Counted from the first letter of the stretch, positions 1-6,473 are shown. The stretch: DNA of 6,511 nucleotides from CAVRTJ01 sp046704825 (GCA_046704825.1 JBJKRE010000134.1:1-6511); one strand, 5' to 3'. The notes: a model not told the origin generated them from the sequence alone. Made by a program: numbers and translations.

Positions 1-161
1 TAGACGAGCCGGTGCACGCCATACCTTTTCGTGAAACCTTCGACCAGATCATTGCGATGTTCCCAGACTCGTTTCCTCAGGTTGCTGGTCACGCCAACGT
101 ACAGCGTTCCGCTGCGTTGGCTCGCAATGATGTATACAGCCGGTTGTTTCTCAACGATCAC
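1..161 (-). CDS. GIY-YIG family endonuclease, partial (C-terminus off the left edge)
   Basis: Reading leftward from a GTG at 161, 53 codons are visible before the window ends. The N-terminus carries the GIY-YIG signature: VYI at residues 9-11, YVG at 21-23, then a helix with NLRKRVWEHR (27-36) that supplies the conserved arginine (R29 or R31) and the His of this fold. This matches the small single-domain proteins of the YhbQ/COG2827 type, usually about 90-100 residues, so nearly half is missing, including the metal-binding glutamate. The GTG start is chosen because a GGGGAGG ribosome binding site lies about 9 bases upstream and an in-frame TGA lies just before that. Family members are putative DNA endonucleases whose role is mostly unknown. 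It runs in the same direction as the DUF2235 gene, with a palindromic repeat between them. Confidence 0.85.
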   Translation of the reverse strand, partial: MIVEKQPAVYIIASQRSGTLYVGVTSNLRKRVWEHRNDLVEGFTKRYGVHRLV

Positions 162-199
162 CGTAAATCGCCTCCCCAGTCATTCCCGCTCATTACCCC

Positions 200-227
200 C
201 GTCATTCCCGCGCAGGCGGGAATCCAC
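200..227. repeat. dRS3-like palindromic repeat, copy 1
   Basis: A 28-base element identical to the one at 4645-4672. Its core is a hairpin with arms attcccgc (204-211) and gcgggaat (216-223) around the loop gcag. The 20-base core fits the attccc-N8-gggaat pattern known as dRS3 in Neisseria; similar dispersed repeats occur in intergenic DNA of many other GC-rich bacteria. A half copy, gtcattcccg, lies 22 bases upstream at 179-188. It sits between the GIY-YIG and DUF2235 genes and could act as a transcript hairpin, but lacks a T-run. Confidence 0.85.
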
Positions 228-290
228 GTCCACGCACCCGTCCCCACCAAAGGGCCAAACCGTGGATCCCCGGTGCTCTCCGCGGGTTCG

Positions 291-1820
291 CTAGATCTGT
301 TTAACCGTCAGCGTCACCCGCCCCCGGTTGTTTCCGTAGCAGTTCCAGGCGTCGTTGGCGTAGGCGTACAGATAGCCCGAGTTGGCGGGAACGTAGCTGC
401 ATACGTCCCCTATCTGGAAGGCCTCGTGCGGCTGGAGGTGCCCCTGTGCGTCCACGCCGCCACCGTTCGCGATGGCACCCACGAGGCAGAACCACGGCAT
501 CTTCTCGTGGCGCTTCGTGAAGCGAAAATCGGCGGCCGTGTTCCCGGTCAGCCTCTTGAACAGCGTCTCCGCCTTGCCCAGCAGCGTCCCGGCCACCTGC
601 GCCACTTCGGCGAATTGAAAATGGCCGTCGGCCGTGCCGCCCGGGCCGCACTTGATGGAACCGTCCATCCACTCGCCCTCGGCCTTGAAGTCATACTGTT
701 TGCCCTTCTCCAGCCAGATGCCCGTTTCGGTCCAGGGCTCGATGGCGAAGATGTCCATTGTGATGGACCCGCCGGAAGGCAGATCACGCGTCGGGCGGTA
801 TGGGCTCTGAAAGATGGGTCCATGGTCGTGACGATCGATCGCGGATTTGTCCAGCAGGTTGTCCTTGTTCTCGTCGACGAATTCGGGGGCGCTCCTCGGC
901 TGGGTTGCAAGGAGAGCGAATGCGCCCTTACAGGAATCGTGAAGCGCGTCGAGGTGGTTGGGGACGATCTGCTCGACCATGTGCTCGTCAAAGACCAGGC
1001 CGCACCCTTCGGCCTCCTTCACCATCCACTTGAGCGCGCCGTCGGACAGGCCGATCTCGCGGTATCCCCCGCCCACGTCCGAATGCACACCCGGGAACCA
1101 GACCTGCTTCACCCCTTCGCGGGCGGTGGTCCACAGCGTCGGCTGGAAGCTGGCCCGCAGTTCGTCCAGCGCCACCGCGTGCCGGGCGTCCCGTACCGAA
1201 TCCCCCAGCTTCGTATCGTGGAAAGTGTAATCGTGCAGGCTGTCCACGATCAGGTTCAAGAGGGCCATGTCGTCGGGGATCCCCAGAGCGCCCACCGTGT
1301 CCCATACGCCCAGGAACCGGATCGGGACCGGTTGGTCCGCGGCGTTGCGAAACCCCCAGCCCAGCCTGTCCCATACCCTTCTGTCTTCAGACCTCTTGCG
1401 ATATCCCTCTGTGAACACCCGCTCGATCCGCTCCCAGATCTGCCTGTCCGTCAGGCCGGCTGGATCCAACAGTCCCGCGTGAGACATCAAGCCTCCGAGG
1501 CTGCGCACCGTGTAGGCGCCCCGGCTGAACCCGAACATGTAGATGTCGTCCCCCGGCTCGTAGTAATCGCACAGCTCGCGGTAGGCGCTCATGATGTTCT
1601 TGTCCAGGCCCTTGCCCGTGCCCCCGCCGACCGCCTTGTCCCACCACGACCCTTCCGTCCCCACGCCGGGGTGATAGTACTTGTGCTGCTCCGTGCCGTT
1701 CTTGTCGTTTTCGGCGACTGCGTTGTACAGCCGGACGACGTTCGTCGGCACCGGAACGCCTTCCTTCAGTTCATCCGGCGTGTTCCACGTGCCGTCGCAA
1801 CAGATCACGATCCTCTTCAT
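291..1820 (-). CDS. DUF2235 alpha/beta hydrolase (Tle1-like lipase) with C-terminal LecA-like lectin domain
   Basis: This 509-residue protein is probably a lipase/esterase of the DUF2235 family, which includes the type VI phospholipase effectors called Tle1. The N-terminus, MKRIVICCDGTWN, is the family's first strand and loop. The nucleophile elbow is GFSRG at 97-101, with Ser99 the likely nucleophile. GVWDTVG (D174) and the conserved FPGVHSDVGGGY block (H246, D248) are candidates for the acid and histidine of the triad. Residues ~352-509 resemble the galactose lectin LecA: KCGPGG at 390-395, and NDAWNCYGNN at 489-498, whose D490, N497 and N498 keep the exact spacing of LecA's calcium ligands D100, N107 and N108. 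A roughly 40-residue insert (about 401-440) has no LecA counterpart. No signal peptide is seen. The ATG start follows GGAGGG at good spacing; a longer reading frame upstream is Arg/Gly-rich and unlikely to be translated. The stop is TAG. The hydrolase call is firm; the lectin call is inferred from motifs. Confidence 0.9.
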   Translation of the reverse strand: MKRIVICCDGTWNTPDELKEGVPVPTNVVRLYNAVAENDKNGTEQHKYYHPGVGTEGSWWDKAVGGGTGKGLDKNIMSAYRELCDYYEPGDDIYMFGFSRGAYTVRSLGGLMSHAGLLDPAGLTDRQIWERIERVFTEGYRKRSEDRRVWDRLGWGFRNAADQPVPIRFLGVWDTVGALGIPDDMALLNLIVDSLHDYTFHDTKLGDSVRDARHAVALDELRASFQPTLWTTAREGVKQVWFPGVHSDVGGGYREIGLSDGALKWMVKEAEGCGLVFDEHMVEQIVPNHLDALHDSCKGAFALLATQPRSAPEFVDENKDNLLDKSAIDRHDHGPIFQSPYRPTRDLPSGGSITMDIFAIEPWTETGIWLEKGKQYDFKAEGEWMDGSIKCGPGGTADGHFQFAEVAQVAGTLLGKAETLFKRLTGNTAADFRFTKRHEKMPWFCLVGAIANGGGVDAQGHLQPHEAFQIGDVCSYVPANSGYLYAYANDAWNCYGNNRGRVTLTVKQI

Positions 1821-2002
1821 GCCCAGCCCTCCTCGTCCTCTGCTTCGCCCAGGAAGGCGAGCCCTCCCCGCGCCACTTCGTCCGCAACCACTTCGGCAAG
1901 GCAAGGCAGAAAAGAGGTCGACTGCGACAGGAGGGAGACACGTGGAGGTTTTGTCTGATGTTCCCAGTTCAGTTCAGCGAATCCCGCGACGCGCCACCGC
2001 AA
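1817..2002 (-). CDS. Doubtful small ORF overlapping the hydrolase start by ATGA
   Basis: A 61-codon frame from a TTG at 2002 ends in a TGA that overlaps the ATG of the DUF2235 gene by four bases (ATGA), the layout typical of translational coupling. Its last ~28 codons have G or C at most third positions and give an acidic, helix-like tail ending in GEAEDEEGWA; the first half is less protein-like. No good ribosome binding site precedes the TTG, and I recognise no family. It could be a genuine small upstream protein, a remnant of a gene, or chance. The strong ribosome binding site of the hydrolase lies inside it. Confidence 0.15.
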   Translation of the reverse strand: MRWRVAGFAELNWEHQTKPPRVSLLSQSTSFLPCLAEVVADEVARGGLAFLGEAEDEEGWA

Positions 2003-2401
2003 GATCGTACCGGGCTTCCGTCTGACTTCCAGATTGAAGGTGCCGAAACCCCGTCCCTTGCCCTGCTGGCCTCATTCTAATGACTTGCACGGCTGTTGGC
2101 CTCCAACCAGAGTTGTAGAAAGCGCGCCGAAATAATCTGCAACTCTGGTTGGAGGCGCGGCCATTGTTGACGCCCTATACTCCTATTGAAACCGCACCTT
2201 AGGAAGACCCCACATATAAGCAGCAGTGACATGGCAACGGCTGGCGATCATGATCGGCGGGTCAGGCGCAGCGTCGTTCCAGCGAATACGCAAGCAGGCG
2301 TGTACGGCCGCACCGGATTCCGCCATCGCCCGGCTCACAGGCGCTTTGCAGAAACCGGCGGGACGAGGCTGTCCCGGCGAAACGATGGGGAGGGTGGTGC
2401 C
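1821..2401. other. Intergenic region between divergent genes
   Basis: These 581 bases separate the minus-strand hydrolase from the plus-strand membrane protein and should contain promoters for both. The clear structure is the inverted repeat at 2099-2156. A plus-strand frame stays open from 2186 into the membrane-protein gene, but its translation before 2402 is Arg-rich and unlike a real N-terminus. A minus-strand frame (2002 to 1817) is listed separately as a doubtful small ORF. I could not pick a convincing -35/-10 pair for either gene. Confidence 0.6.
2099..2156. repeat. 21 bp inverted repeat with 16-base loop
   Basis: Left arm 2099-2119 (gcctccaaccagag, then ttgtaga) and right arm 2136-2156 (tctgcaactctgg, then ttggaggc) are reverse complements over all 21 positions except one T-G wobble pair; the outer 17 pairs are perfect. 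The loop, aagcgcgccgaaataa, fills 2120-2135. It lies between two divergently transcribed genes, so it is not a terminator for either. It could be an operator, a structured leader of the plus-strand transcript, or a tiny relic of a transposable element. No target-site duplication is obvious at its edges. Confidence 0.9.
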
Positions 2402-2980
2402 GTGGAATTCATTGTAGCCTTAATTAACGCAGGTTCCGACAAAGTCTCTTTTTTCGCAGGCCTGTGTCTTCTGCTGGTGGCGGTTTTCTGCCACAAGCCC
2501 GTCACTCTGGGAAGGATAAGGCTTCCCAGGATCGACAACCTCGGCCGGAGCGTCTCGCTGGTGATCGGTCTCGTGCTGTTGGGCTGGCCCGTATTCTCCT
2601 GGACGGCCGGTTCGAACGTCGGGCTGATTTCCCGCGAGCCCGCGCCGCAAAGCGTCGTCCTTCAAGCCGAGCGTCCCCAGGAGTTCATGCTGCCCACCGG
2701 CGAGGCCATCGGCGTTTTCGCGTACGACATAAGCTCCAGAGGGACCTTTCATCTCCTCCTGTTCAACGTGGGTCGTAACGCGGAGCAGTTCATCGGCAAA
2801 GACGTTTCGCACTCGGCGCTGATGCAGAAGATCGGCCAGGGCGCCGTCATTTACGACCAGGCGCTCACACGGGGAGGCACGTATCACTTCACACTCAACG
2901 GACGCCAGCACAGCCTCCAAGTCAAGCGGGTGGACTGGTTTCTTATCGGTGCGGACTATGCGGTCCTCGAGATCGAGTAA
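2402..2980 (+). CDS. Two-helix inner-membrane protein with periplasmic domain, unknown function
   Basis: A 192-residue protein I cannot assign to a family. The start is taken as the GTG at 2402 because GGGGAGGG sits 7 bases upstream; the longer open frame reaching back to a TTG at 2186 has an implausible Arg-rich N-terminus. Two hydrophobic segments, about 15-31 and 50-68, flank a short loop rich in Lys/Arg (HKPVTLGRIRLPRIDNLGR). By the positive-inside rule that loop is cytoplasmic, which places residues ~70-192 in the periplasm. This soluble part is mixed beta-like (GTFHLLLFNVG, GGTYHFTLNGRQHSLQVKRV, ADYAVLEIE) with no cysteines or evident catalytic motif. It is followed 81 bases later by the amidohydrolase on the same strand, so the two are probably co-transcribed. 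It is divergent from the DUF2235 gene. Confidence 0.75.
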   Translation: MEFIVALINAGSDKVSFFAGLCLLLVAVFCHKPVTLGRIRLPRIDNLGRSVSLVIGLVLLGWPVFSWTAGSNVGLISREPAPQSVVLQAERPQEFMLPTGEAIGVFAYDISSRGTFHLLLFNVGRNAEQFIGKDVSHSALMQKIGQGAVIYDQALTRGGTYHFTLNGRQHSLQVKRVDWFLIGADYAVLEIE

Positions 2981-3061
2981 CCCGGCCCTTCTGCCGCCTT
3001 CGGGCGCGGGAACGGCCACCGCACCGACGACAGTCTGTCCTTCAAATCACAGGGGGATTCT

Positions 3062-4240
3062 ATGACCGACCACTCGGAGCCTGCAGCCCCCCGCGACGTC
3101 GAGCGTGCGGCCTCCGTCGCCCGTACAGCCCCCGATTGCACGGACATCATCGATGTGCACTGCCACATCTTGAACTTCGATTTCGTGCCCGACGGCTTCT
3201 TCAAGACAAAGGCGCCGGTGAGAGAATGGATGCTGCGCAGAAAGTGGACCTGGGCGCTGGCCCGCGGCATGACGCGGCTGATCCCCGGGGCCGAGTACAA
3301 CCGGCTCGACGAGGTCCTTAAGATCCTGGACAAGAAGATCGACAAGGTCGCCCTCGCCCTGAAGGCCGAAATGGAGGACACGGGTATTCGCGCCTCAGTG
3401 CCGCTCATGATGGACCTCAAGCAAGCCTCCGGCGGCAGGCCCTTCGACATCGAATACGAGGACCAGATCATCCTGATTTCCAGAATAGCGCGCGCCCATC
3501 CCGGCACCTTCTTCCCTTTTATCATGATCGACCCGAACCGGCCCTACTCCTACGCGAGAACCGTCGAGGCCCTGGAGAAGCGGGGCTTCCTGGGCGTCAA
3601 GATGTACCCGCCTCTCGGGTACCACCCCGATCCGGACCTGTTCTATAACGAGAGGCACGTCAGCGCCGAACTCGACGCCCTCTACGACTACTGCGAGTCG
3701 GAGGACATCCCGATCACCGCCCACTGCTCCAGAGGCGGGGCCTACGCCGATGACCTCATGGCCGCAAAGCCCCTGCGCGAGGTCTACACCCGGCCCCGCG
3801 CCTGGGCGGGCGTTTTGAAGAGGCATCCGCGCCTCAGGCTGAACCTGGCGCATTTCGGCGGAGACATGCTCGGGCCGCCGGCAGGCGACTCCTGGTTCCA
3901 CGAGGCCCTCGAGCTGTTGAGCGGGCACCCGAACCTGTTCCTGGACGTGTCCTACCACGACGAGGCGCTGACCAAGACCACGGCGAAACCCTACTTCGAG
4001 CTTCTCGTGAAGCTCCTGGACAATGCCTCGCCAGCCAGGGAGCGGATCCTCCTGGGAACCGACTGGCCCATGACCCGGCACACGTGGACGCTCGACGAAT
4101 ACCTGCGGCCGTTCAGAGACCCGAAGAACCTGCCCGAGCCCCTGTTCAGACAACTGGCCTGCGTCAACCCGAAGCGGTTTCTCTTCCCGTCCGGCCTGCC
4201 CGACAGGCTCAAGGTGTTTTATGAGTCTCCCCCGGCCTGA
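3062..4240 (+). CDS. Amidohydrolase-2 family (PF04909-type) metal-dependent hydrolase
   Basis: A 392-residue TIM-barrel metal hydrolase. In order, the metal-site motifs are DVHCH (31-35, His33 and His35) on the first strand, GVKMYPP with Lys180, TAHCS with His221, LAHFGGD with His264 and LGTDWPM with Asp334, followed by the usual NPKRF near residue 369. This set is typical of the ACMSD/amidohydrolase-2 superfamily, which hydrolyses or decarboxylates small cyclic or carboxylated substrates; the substrate here cannot be read from sequence. All metal ligands expected for the family look present. There is no signal peptide, so it is likely cytoplasmic. The ATG follows AGGGGGA with a 4-base spacer. 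The first ~28 residues precede the barrel and look disordered; an extra segment at ~45-105 includes a Lys-rich helix. It lies 81 bases after the membrane protein, suggesting one operon. No terminator is evident after it. Confidence 0.88.
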   Translation: MTDHSEPAAPRDVERAASVARTAPDCTDIIDVHCHILNFDFVPDGFFKTKAPVREWMLRRKWTWALARGMTRLIPGAEYNRLDEVLKILDKKIDKVALALKAEMEDTGIRASVPLMMDLKQASGGRPFDIEYEDQIILISRIARAHPGTFFPFIMIDPNRPYSYARTVEALEKRGFLGVKMYPPLGYHPDPDLFYNERHVSAELDALYDYCESEDIPITAHCSRGGAYADDLMAAKPLREVYTRPRAWAGVLKRHPRLRLNLAHFGGDMLGPPAGDSWFHEALELLSGHPNLFLDVSYHDEALTKTTAKPYFELLVKLLDNASPARERILLGTDWPMTRHTWTLDEYLRPFRDPKNLPEPLFRQLACVNPKRFLFPSGLPDRLKVFYESPPA

Positions 4241-4644
4241 GTCTACCCGCTGTTCTCCATGGGCAGGCCGGTGCCGTCGATGGGGGGATCGACCAGGTTC
4301 TGGCTTCTTAGGACGCAGAACTTATTATCGTTTGGGTCGTGGTGAACGGTCGGTCCGGGTCAATAGTTCAGTAAGGCCTCCGGAATGTCCAAATACGAAC
4401 GCAGCAAGGTTTGGAAAAACTGAACGCCGCCGGATCGTACCTCGGCGCGCCGCCCAACTGACGAGAGGCTACCGTCCCTGCTGGCATGTGATCAGGTGCG
4501 GGGCGCTCGATTACGCAATTGCGCAAGCCTGACACCGACCCAGAGGCCCAAGGCCGAAAGGCTAAGGGCTAAAGAAAGACGTGGGATGGTCCTGAACGGG
4601 CCTTCGAGGGCCGGTGCCCCCACCCGTCATTCGTGCACCCCCCT

Positions 4645-4672
4645 CGTCATTCCCGCGCAGGCGGGAATCCAC
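4645..4672. repeat. dRS3-like palindromic repeat, copy 2
   Basis: Identical over 28 bases to 200-227 and in the same orientation, 4.4 kb away. It has the same attcccgc/gcgggaat hairpin around gcag. As in copy 1, a partial gtcatt half copy precedes it, here 20 bases upstream at 4626-4631. Confidence 0.85.
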
Positions 4673-4697
4673 CCCCCGGAGGCCAGCCCGCGACTTT

Positions 4698-4763
4698 TCA
4701 CTCGGTCACTTGATCACTCGGTCACTGCGCCGCCAGGCGCACAAGACGCAGAGGACACAGAGG
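4698..4763. repeat. Short tandem repeats: 8-mers followed by 9-mers
   Basis: From 4698 to 4729 there are four 8-base units that all begin tcact: tcactcgg, tcacttga, tcactcgg, tcactgcg; units 1 and 3 are identical. Shortly after come 9-base units gcgcacaag (4737-4745), acgcagagg (4746-4754) and acacagagg (4755-4763). Degenerate cgcagagg/cacagagg runs of this kind are familiar intergenic sequence in several GC-rich environmental lineages. Function is unknown. Confidence 0.7.
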
Positions 4764-4816
4764 AAAGAACGAGGCGACAACAACCCTGAAGACGCGCCCC
4801 CCACGCCCCCCTTCGT

Positions 4817-5424
4817 CTATCGAGGGTAGCGGTAGTGGCCGGTGATCTCGTAGCGGAAGAGCATGTCCCCCTGCGCGGACCCATGCCGATATTGTGGATG
4901 ACGTAGGGGCGGCCGGTCCCAGCGACTCTCCCCGAACCCACGATCCCGATGTGCGGCAGGTTGCCCGGCAGCCTCCACGTCACCAGGTCGCCCGTGCGGT
5001 AGTCCTACCCGTTCCCCGTGACCGGAAGGACGTCCCCGTGCCGTTCGAAGAACGTCGCCAGGTTGGGGACCCTCCGGTGGTCGATGTTCGAATCCGGCGC
5101 GTTCAGGCCCCACGCGCGCGGATACTCGGCAAAATGCCTCACCATGTCCTCGTGGACGAGTTTCTGAAGGTCTATCCCCACGGCGCGGTAGGCCCTGACG
5201 ACGAGGTCCGTGCACACACCAACAGTATCGGGAACGTCCCCCATCGGGTAGCCGATCTTTCTGTAGGAACCGTCGTACGCCACCGCGTGGTGCGTTCTTT
5301 CCAGCGCCGCTGCCGCGAGCCTGTCCGCAAGGTTCGAACCCTGAGGTCCGCCCGCCCCTGCCACAGCGCCGAGGCACAGAACGAGCGAACCAACGGCCAC
5401 ACAAGCTCTAAAGGCGCTTTTCAC
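4817..5424 (-). pseudogene. DUF1287 family exported protein, broken by an in-frame TAG and a frameshift
   Basis: The GTG start at 5424 follows GGGGAGGA at a 7-base spacing and opens with a signal peptide (MKSAFRACVAVGSLVLCLGA). The mature part shows the DUF1287 pattern: YDGSYRKIGYPMGDVP (50-65), GVCTDLVVRAYR (69-80, Cys71), LQKLVHEDM (86-94), NIDHRRVPNL (113-122). Codon 140 (5007-5005) is TAG. The same frame then resumes family sequence, DYRTGDLVTW and LPHIGIV (His158), VIHNIGMG, until about 4877, where one missing base shifts the frame. In the new frame the expected end, QGDMLFRYEITGHYRYPR, reaches TAG at 4819-4817. Mended, the protein would be about 202 residues, a normal family length. The Cys and His suggest an NlpC/P60-like periplasmic hydrolase, which is inference. 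Both lesions could be real decay or sequencing errors. It lies 114 bases downstream of the six-cysteine gene on the same strand. Confidence 0.85.
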
Positions 5425-5538
5425 GTCGCGTCCTCCCCGGCTATGGTTCTGGGTCCACACACCCCTATCTTCTTCCTTCTCATGGTGAATTGTCGATCCC
5501 GAATTCGATCGGTATTGCGTCCCCGGAATTCCGCGATC

Positions 5539-6132
5539 TCACTTTCGCTTCACCGGTGCCCCCGGCATTTTCTGTGTCCCGTCGCGCCGGCCGCCATACC
5601 GGGCACTCTTGATGATCTTGAGTATCGGATACTTTGAATTGTCCGGCTCTTCATCAAAGCCCGTTTTGTTGTAACAGCACATCCAGTCGTAGACGTATTT
5701 CCCGAGATGGTAGAACTCCCAGGCGCATGCCGCACGTCCACAGGTCACACAGTGAATAACCTCGTACCCGTTGTAGCGCCTCTCCTGGTACTGCTTGCAT
5801 ACCTTCTTGAGAAACGGTTTGGTTGGAACAGACGTCATGGGATCGGCCATCGCCTCATTGACGAGCAGGTTCACGACGAAGGCGTACGGCCCGCCGGCCT
5901 TGTCCACGAGAAGCAGATCCAGCCTCAGCGTCGGGATGCCTCCGGTATGCGGGTCCAGCACCCTTATTTTCAGATTGGGTGGATAGCGGAACTCAATCCC
6001 GTACTGCTTGTTGCGGTAGGTCAGCCATCCCGCATAGGGATCGGGCGGCTTGCCCCCGATAGCGGGCGCACCGGTCAGGAGAAATCCGAAAAGCATGACC
6101 AGAATCACGGAAGTACCACGAAGTGAACGCAA
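5539..6132 (-). CDS. Exported six-cysteine protein, PsbP-like pattern, unknown function
   Basis: A 197-residue protein with a signal peptide (MRSLRGTSVILVMLFGFLLT, predicted cleavage near GAPAIGG at 21-27). The TTG start at 6132 is chosen because GGAG lies 6 bases upstream; no ATG gives a better N-terminus. The mature part begins WLTYRNKQYGIEFRYPP (36-52) and ends with KYPILKIIKSARY (167-179). That layout, an aromatic YG.EF.YP opening and an IL..I..S closing strand, is seen in PsbP-like or similar small periplasmic beta proteins, but I do not claim membership. Six cysteines (112, 128, 131, 136, 152, 153), including a CVTC pair and a CC pair, suggest disulfides in the periplasm or metal binding. 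The tail after ~180 is basic and low-complexity. It may share a transcript with the DUF1287 pseudogene downstream. Confidence 0.75.
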   Translation of the reverse strand: MRSLRGTSVILVMLFGFLLTGAPAIGGKPPDPYAGWLTYRNKQYGIEFRYPPNLKIRVLDPHTGGIPTLRLDLLLVDKAGGPYAFVVNLLVNEAMADPMTSVPTKPFLKKVCKQYQERRYNGYEVIHCVTCGRAACAWEFYHLGKYVYDWMCCYNKTGFDEEPDNSKYPILKIIKSARYGGRRDGTQKMPGAPVKRK

Positions 6133-6473
6133 TGCTGGCTCCTTTGTATGGCCGGCGTTTCCCTTCAGCCGAGCTACCGCCGAAAGGGCGACGAAACACA
6201 GAAATTTCGTCGTTTCAGCCGGACCCTTCCCCAGAGCGACCCTGCGGGGAAGCTATGCTCCCGCCTTCTGGCGGGGCGTCACCCGCGACGCTTGCCCGAA
6301 TGCCCAGCGAGGTGCAAACGGCGACCAGCGTACGGAGTGAAGAGTCTATCCGCCGGGCGACTCGCCCCTTCGCCGAGAGGGGAGGAACCCAGCTTAACGA
6401 CCCATGGATCGAACGGATCACCAGGCCTCTCCGTCCGCGAAGGATCAGAGGGATCGAAAGCCCGAGGGTGATC
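6133..6473. other. Intergenic region upstream of the six-cysteine gene
   Basis: These 341 bases should hold the promoter of the minus-strand gene at 6132 and perhaps that of a plus-strand gene at 6474. Long open frames on both strands here are of the GC-rich chance type and lack good ribosome binding sites. The notable structure is a hairpin at 6189-6212. A weaker cccct/agggg pairing lies near 6365-6382. Confidence 0.55.
6189..6212. other. 8 bp stem-loop
   Basis: Arms cgacgaaa (6189-6196) and tttcgtcg (6205-6212) are perfect complements around the 8-base loop cacagaaa. The stem can extend by gaaa (6182-6185) with tttc (6213-6216) across a 3-base bulge. It lies about 57-80 bases upstream of the TTG start at 6132, so it could be in the leader or promoter of that gene. 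No T-run makes a terminator likely. Confidence 0.5.

Larger units (their letters stand above)
4241..4816. other. Gene-poor intergenic region with repeats
   Basis: These 576 bases separate the end of the amidohydrolase from the 3' end of the convergent DUF1287 pseudogene. I see no convincing gene, tRNA or T-tailed terminator. It contains a purine-rich stretch with repeated aggc/agggct words (about 4542-4575), the second palindromic repeat (4645-4672) and short tandem repeats (4698-4763). A minus-strand frame ending at TGA 4362-4360 reads protein-like for about 20 residues (QTLLRSYLDIPEALLNY) but has no start or family match I recognise. Confidence 0.6.

Noticed and set aside
200..227. CRISPR repeat
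   Set aside because: Only two copies 4.4 kb apart, no regular spacing or spacers, and no cas genes.
12..1958. 648-codon open frame on the plus strand across the hydrolase gene
   Set aside because: It is antisense to a gene with clear family motifs, reads through the palindromic repeat, and its translation is low-complexity with no recognisable domain.
2099..2156. Integron attC site
   Set aside because: The stem is continuous without the extrahelical bases and spacers of attC, there is no clear GTTRRRY core, and no integrase or cassette array is present.
2167..2181. Promoter built from TTGACG and TATACT
   Set aside because: The two elements are only three bases apart, so they cannot form one sigma-70 promoter, and neither has a good partner at the correct distance.
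2186..2401. N-terminal extension of the membrane protein from a TTG at 2186
   Set aside because: The translation is Arg-rich and unlike a membrane-protein N-terminus, and a strong ribosome binding site sits just before the GTG at 2402.
2226..2417. 63-codon GTG-started frame overlapping the start of the membrane protein
   Set aside because: No close ribosome binding site, no family likeness, and it overlaps the better-supported start.
4360..4431. Protein-like minus-strand fragment ending LDIPEALLNY
   Set aside because: Too short, no start, no recognisable family; kept only as a remark in the intergenic entry.
5422..5485. 20-codon leader peptide (MRRKKIGVCGPRTIAGEDAT) overlapping the DUF1287 start
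   Set aside because: No ribosome binding site precedes its ATG, and its end overlaps the DUF1287 ribosome binding site by chance of frame.
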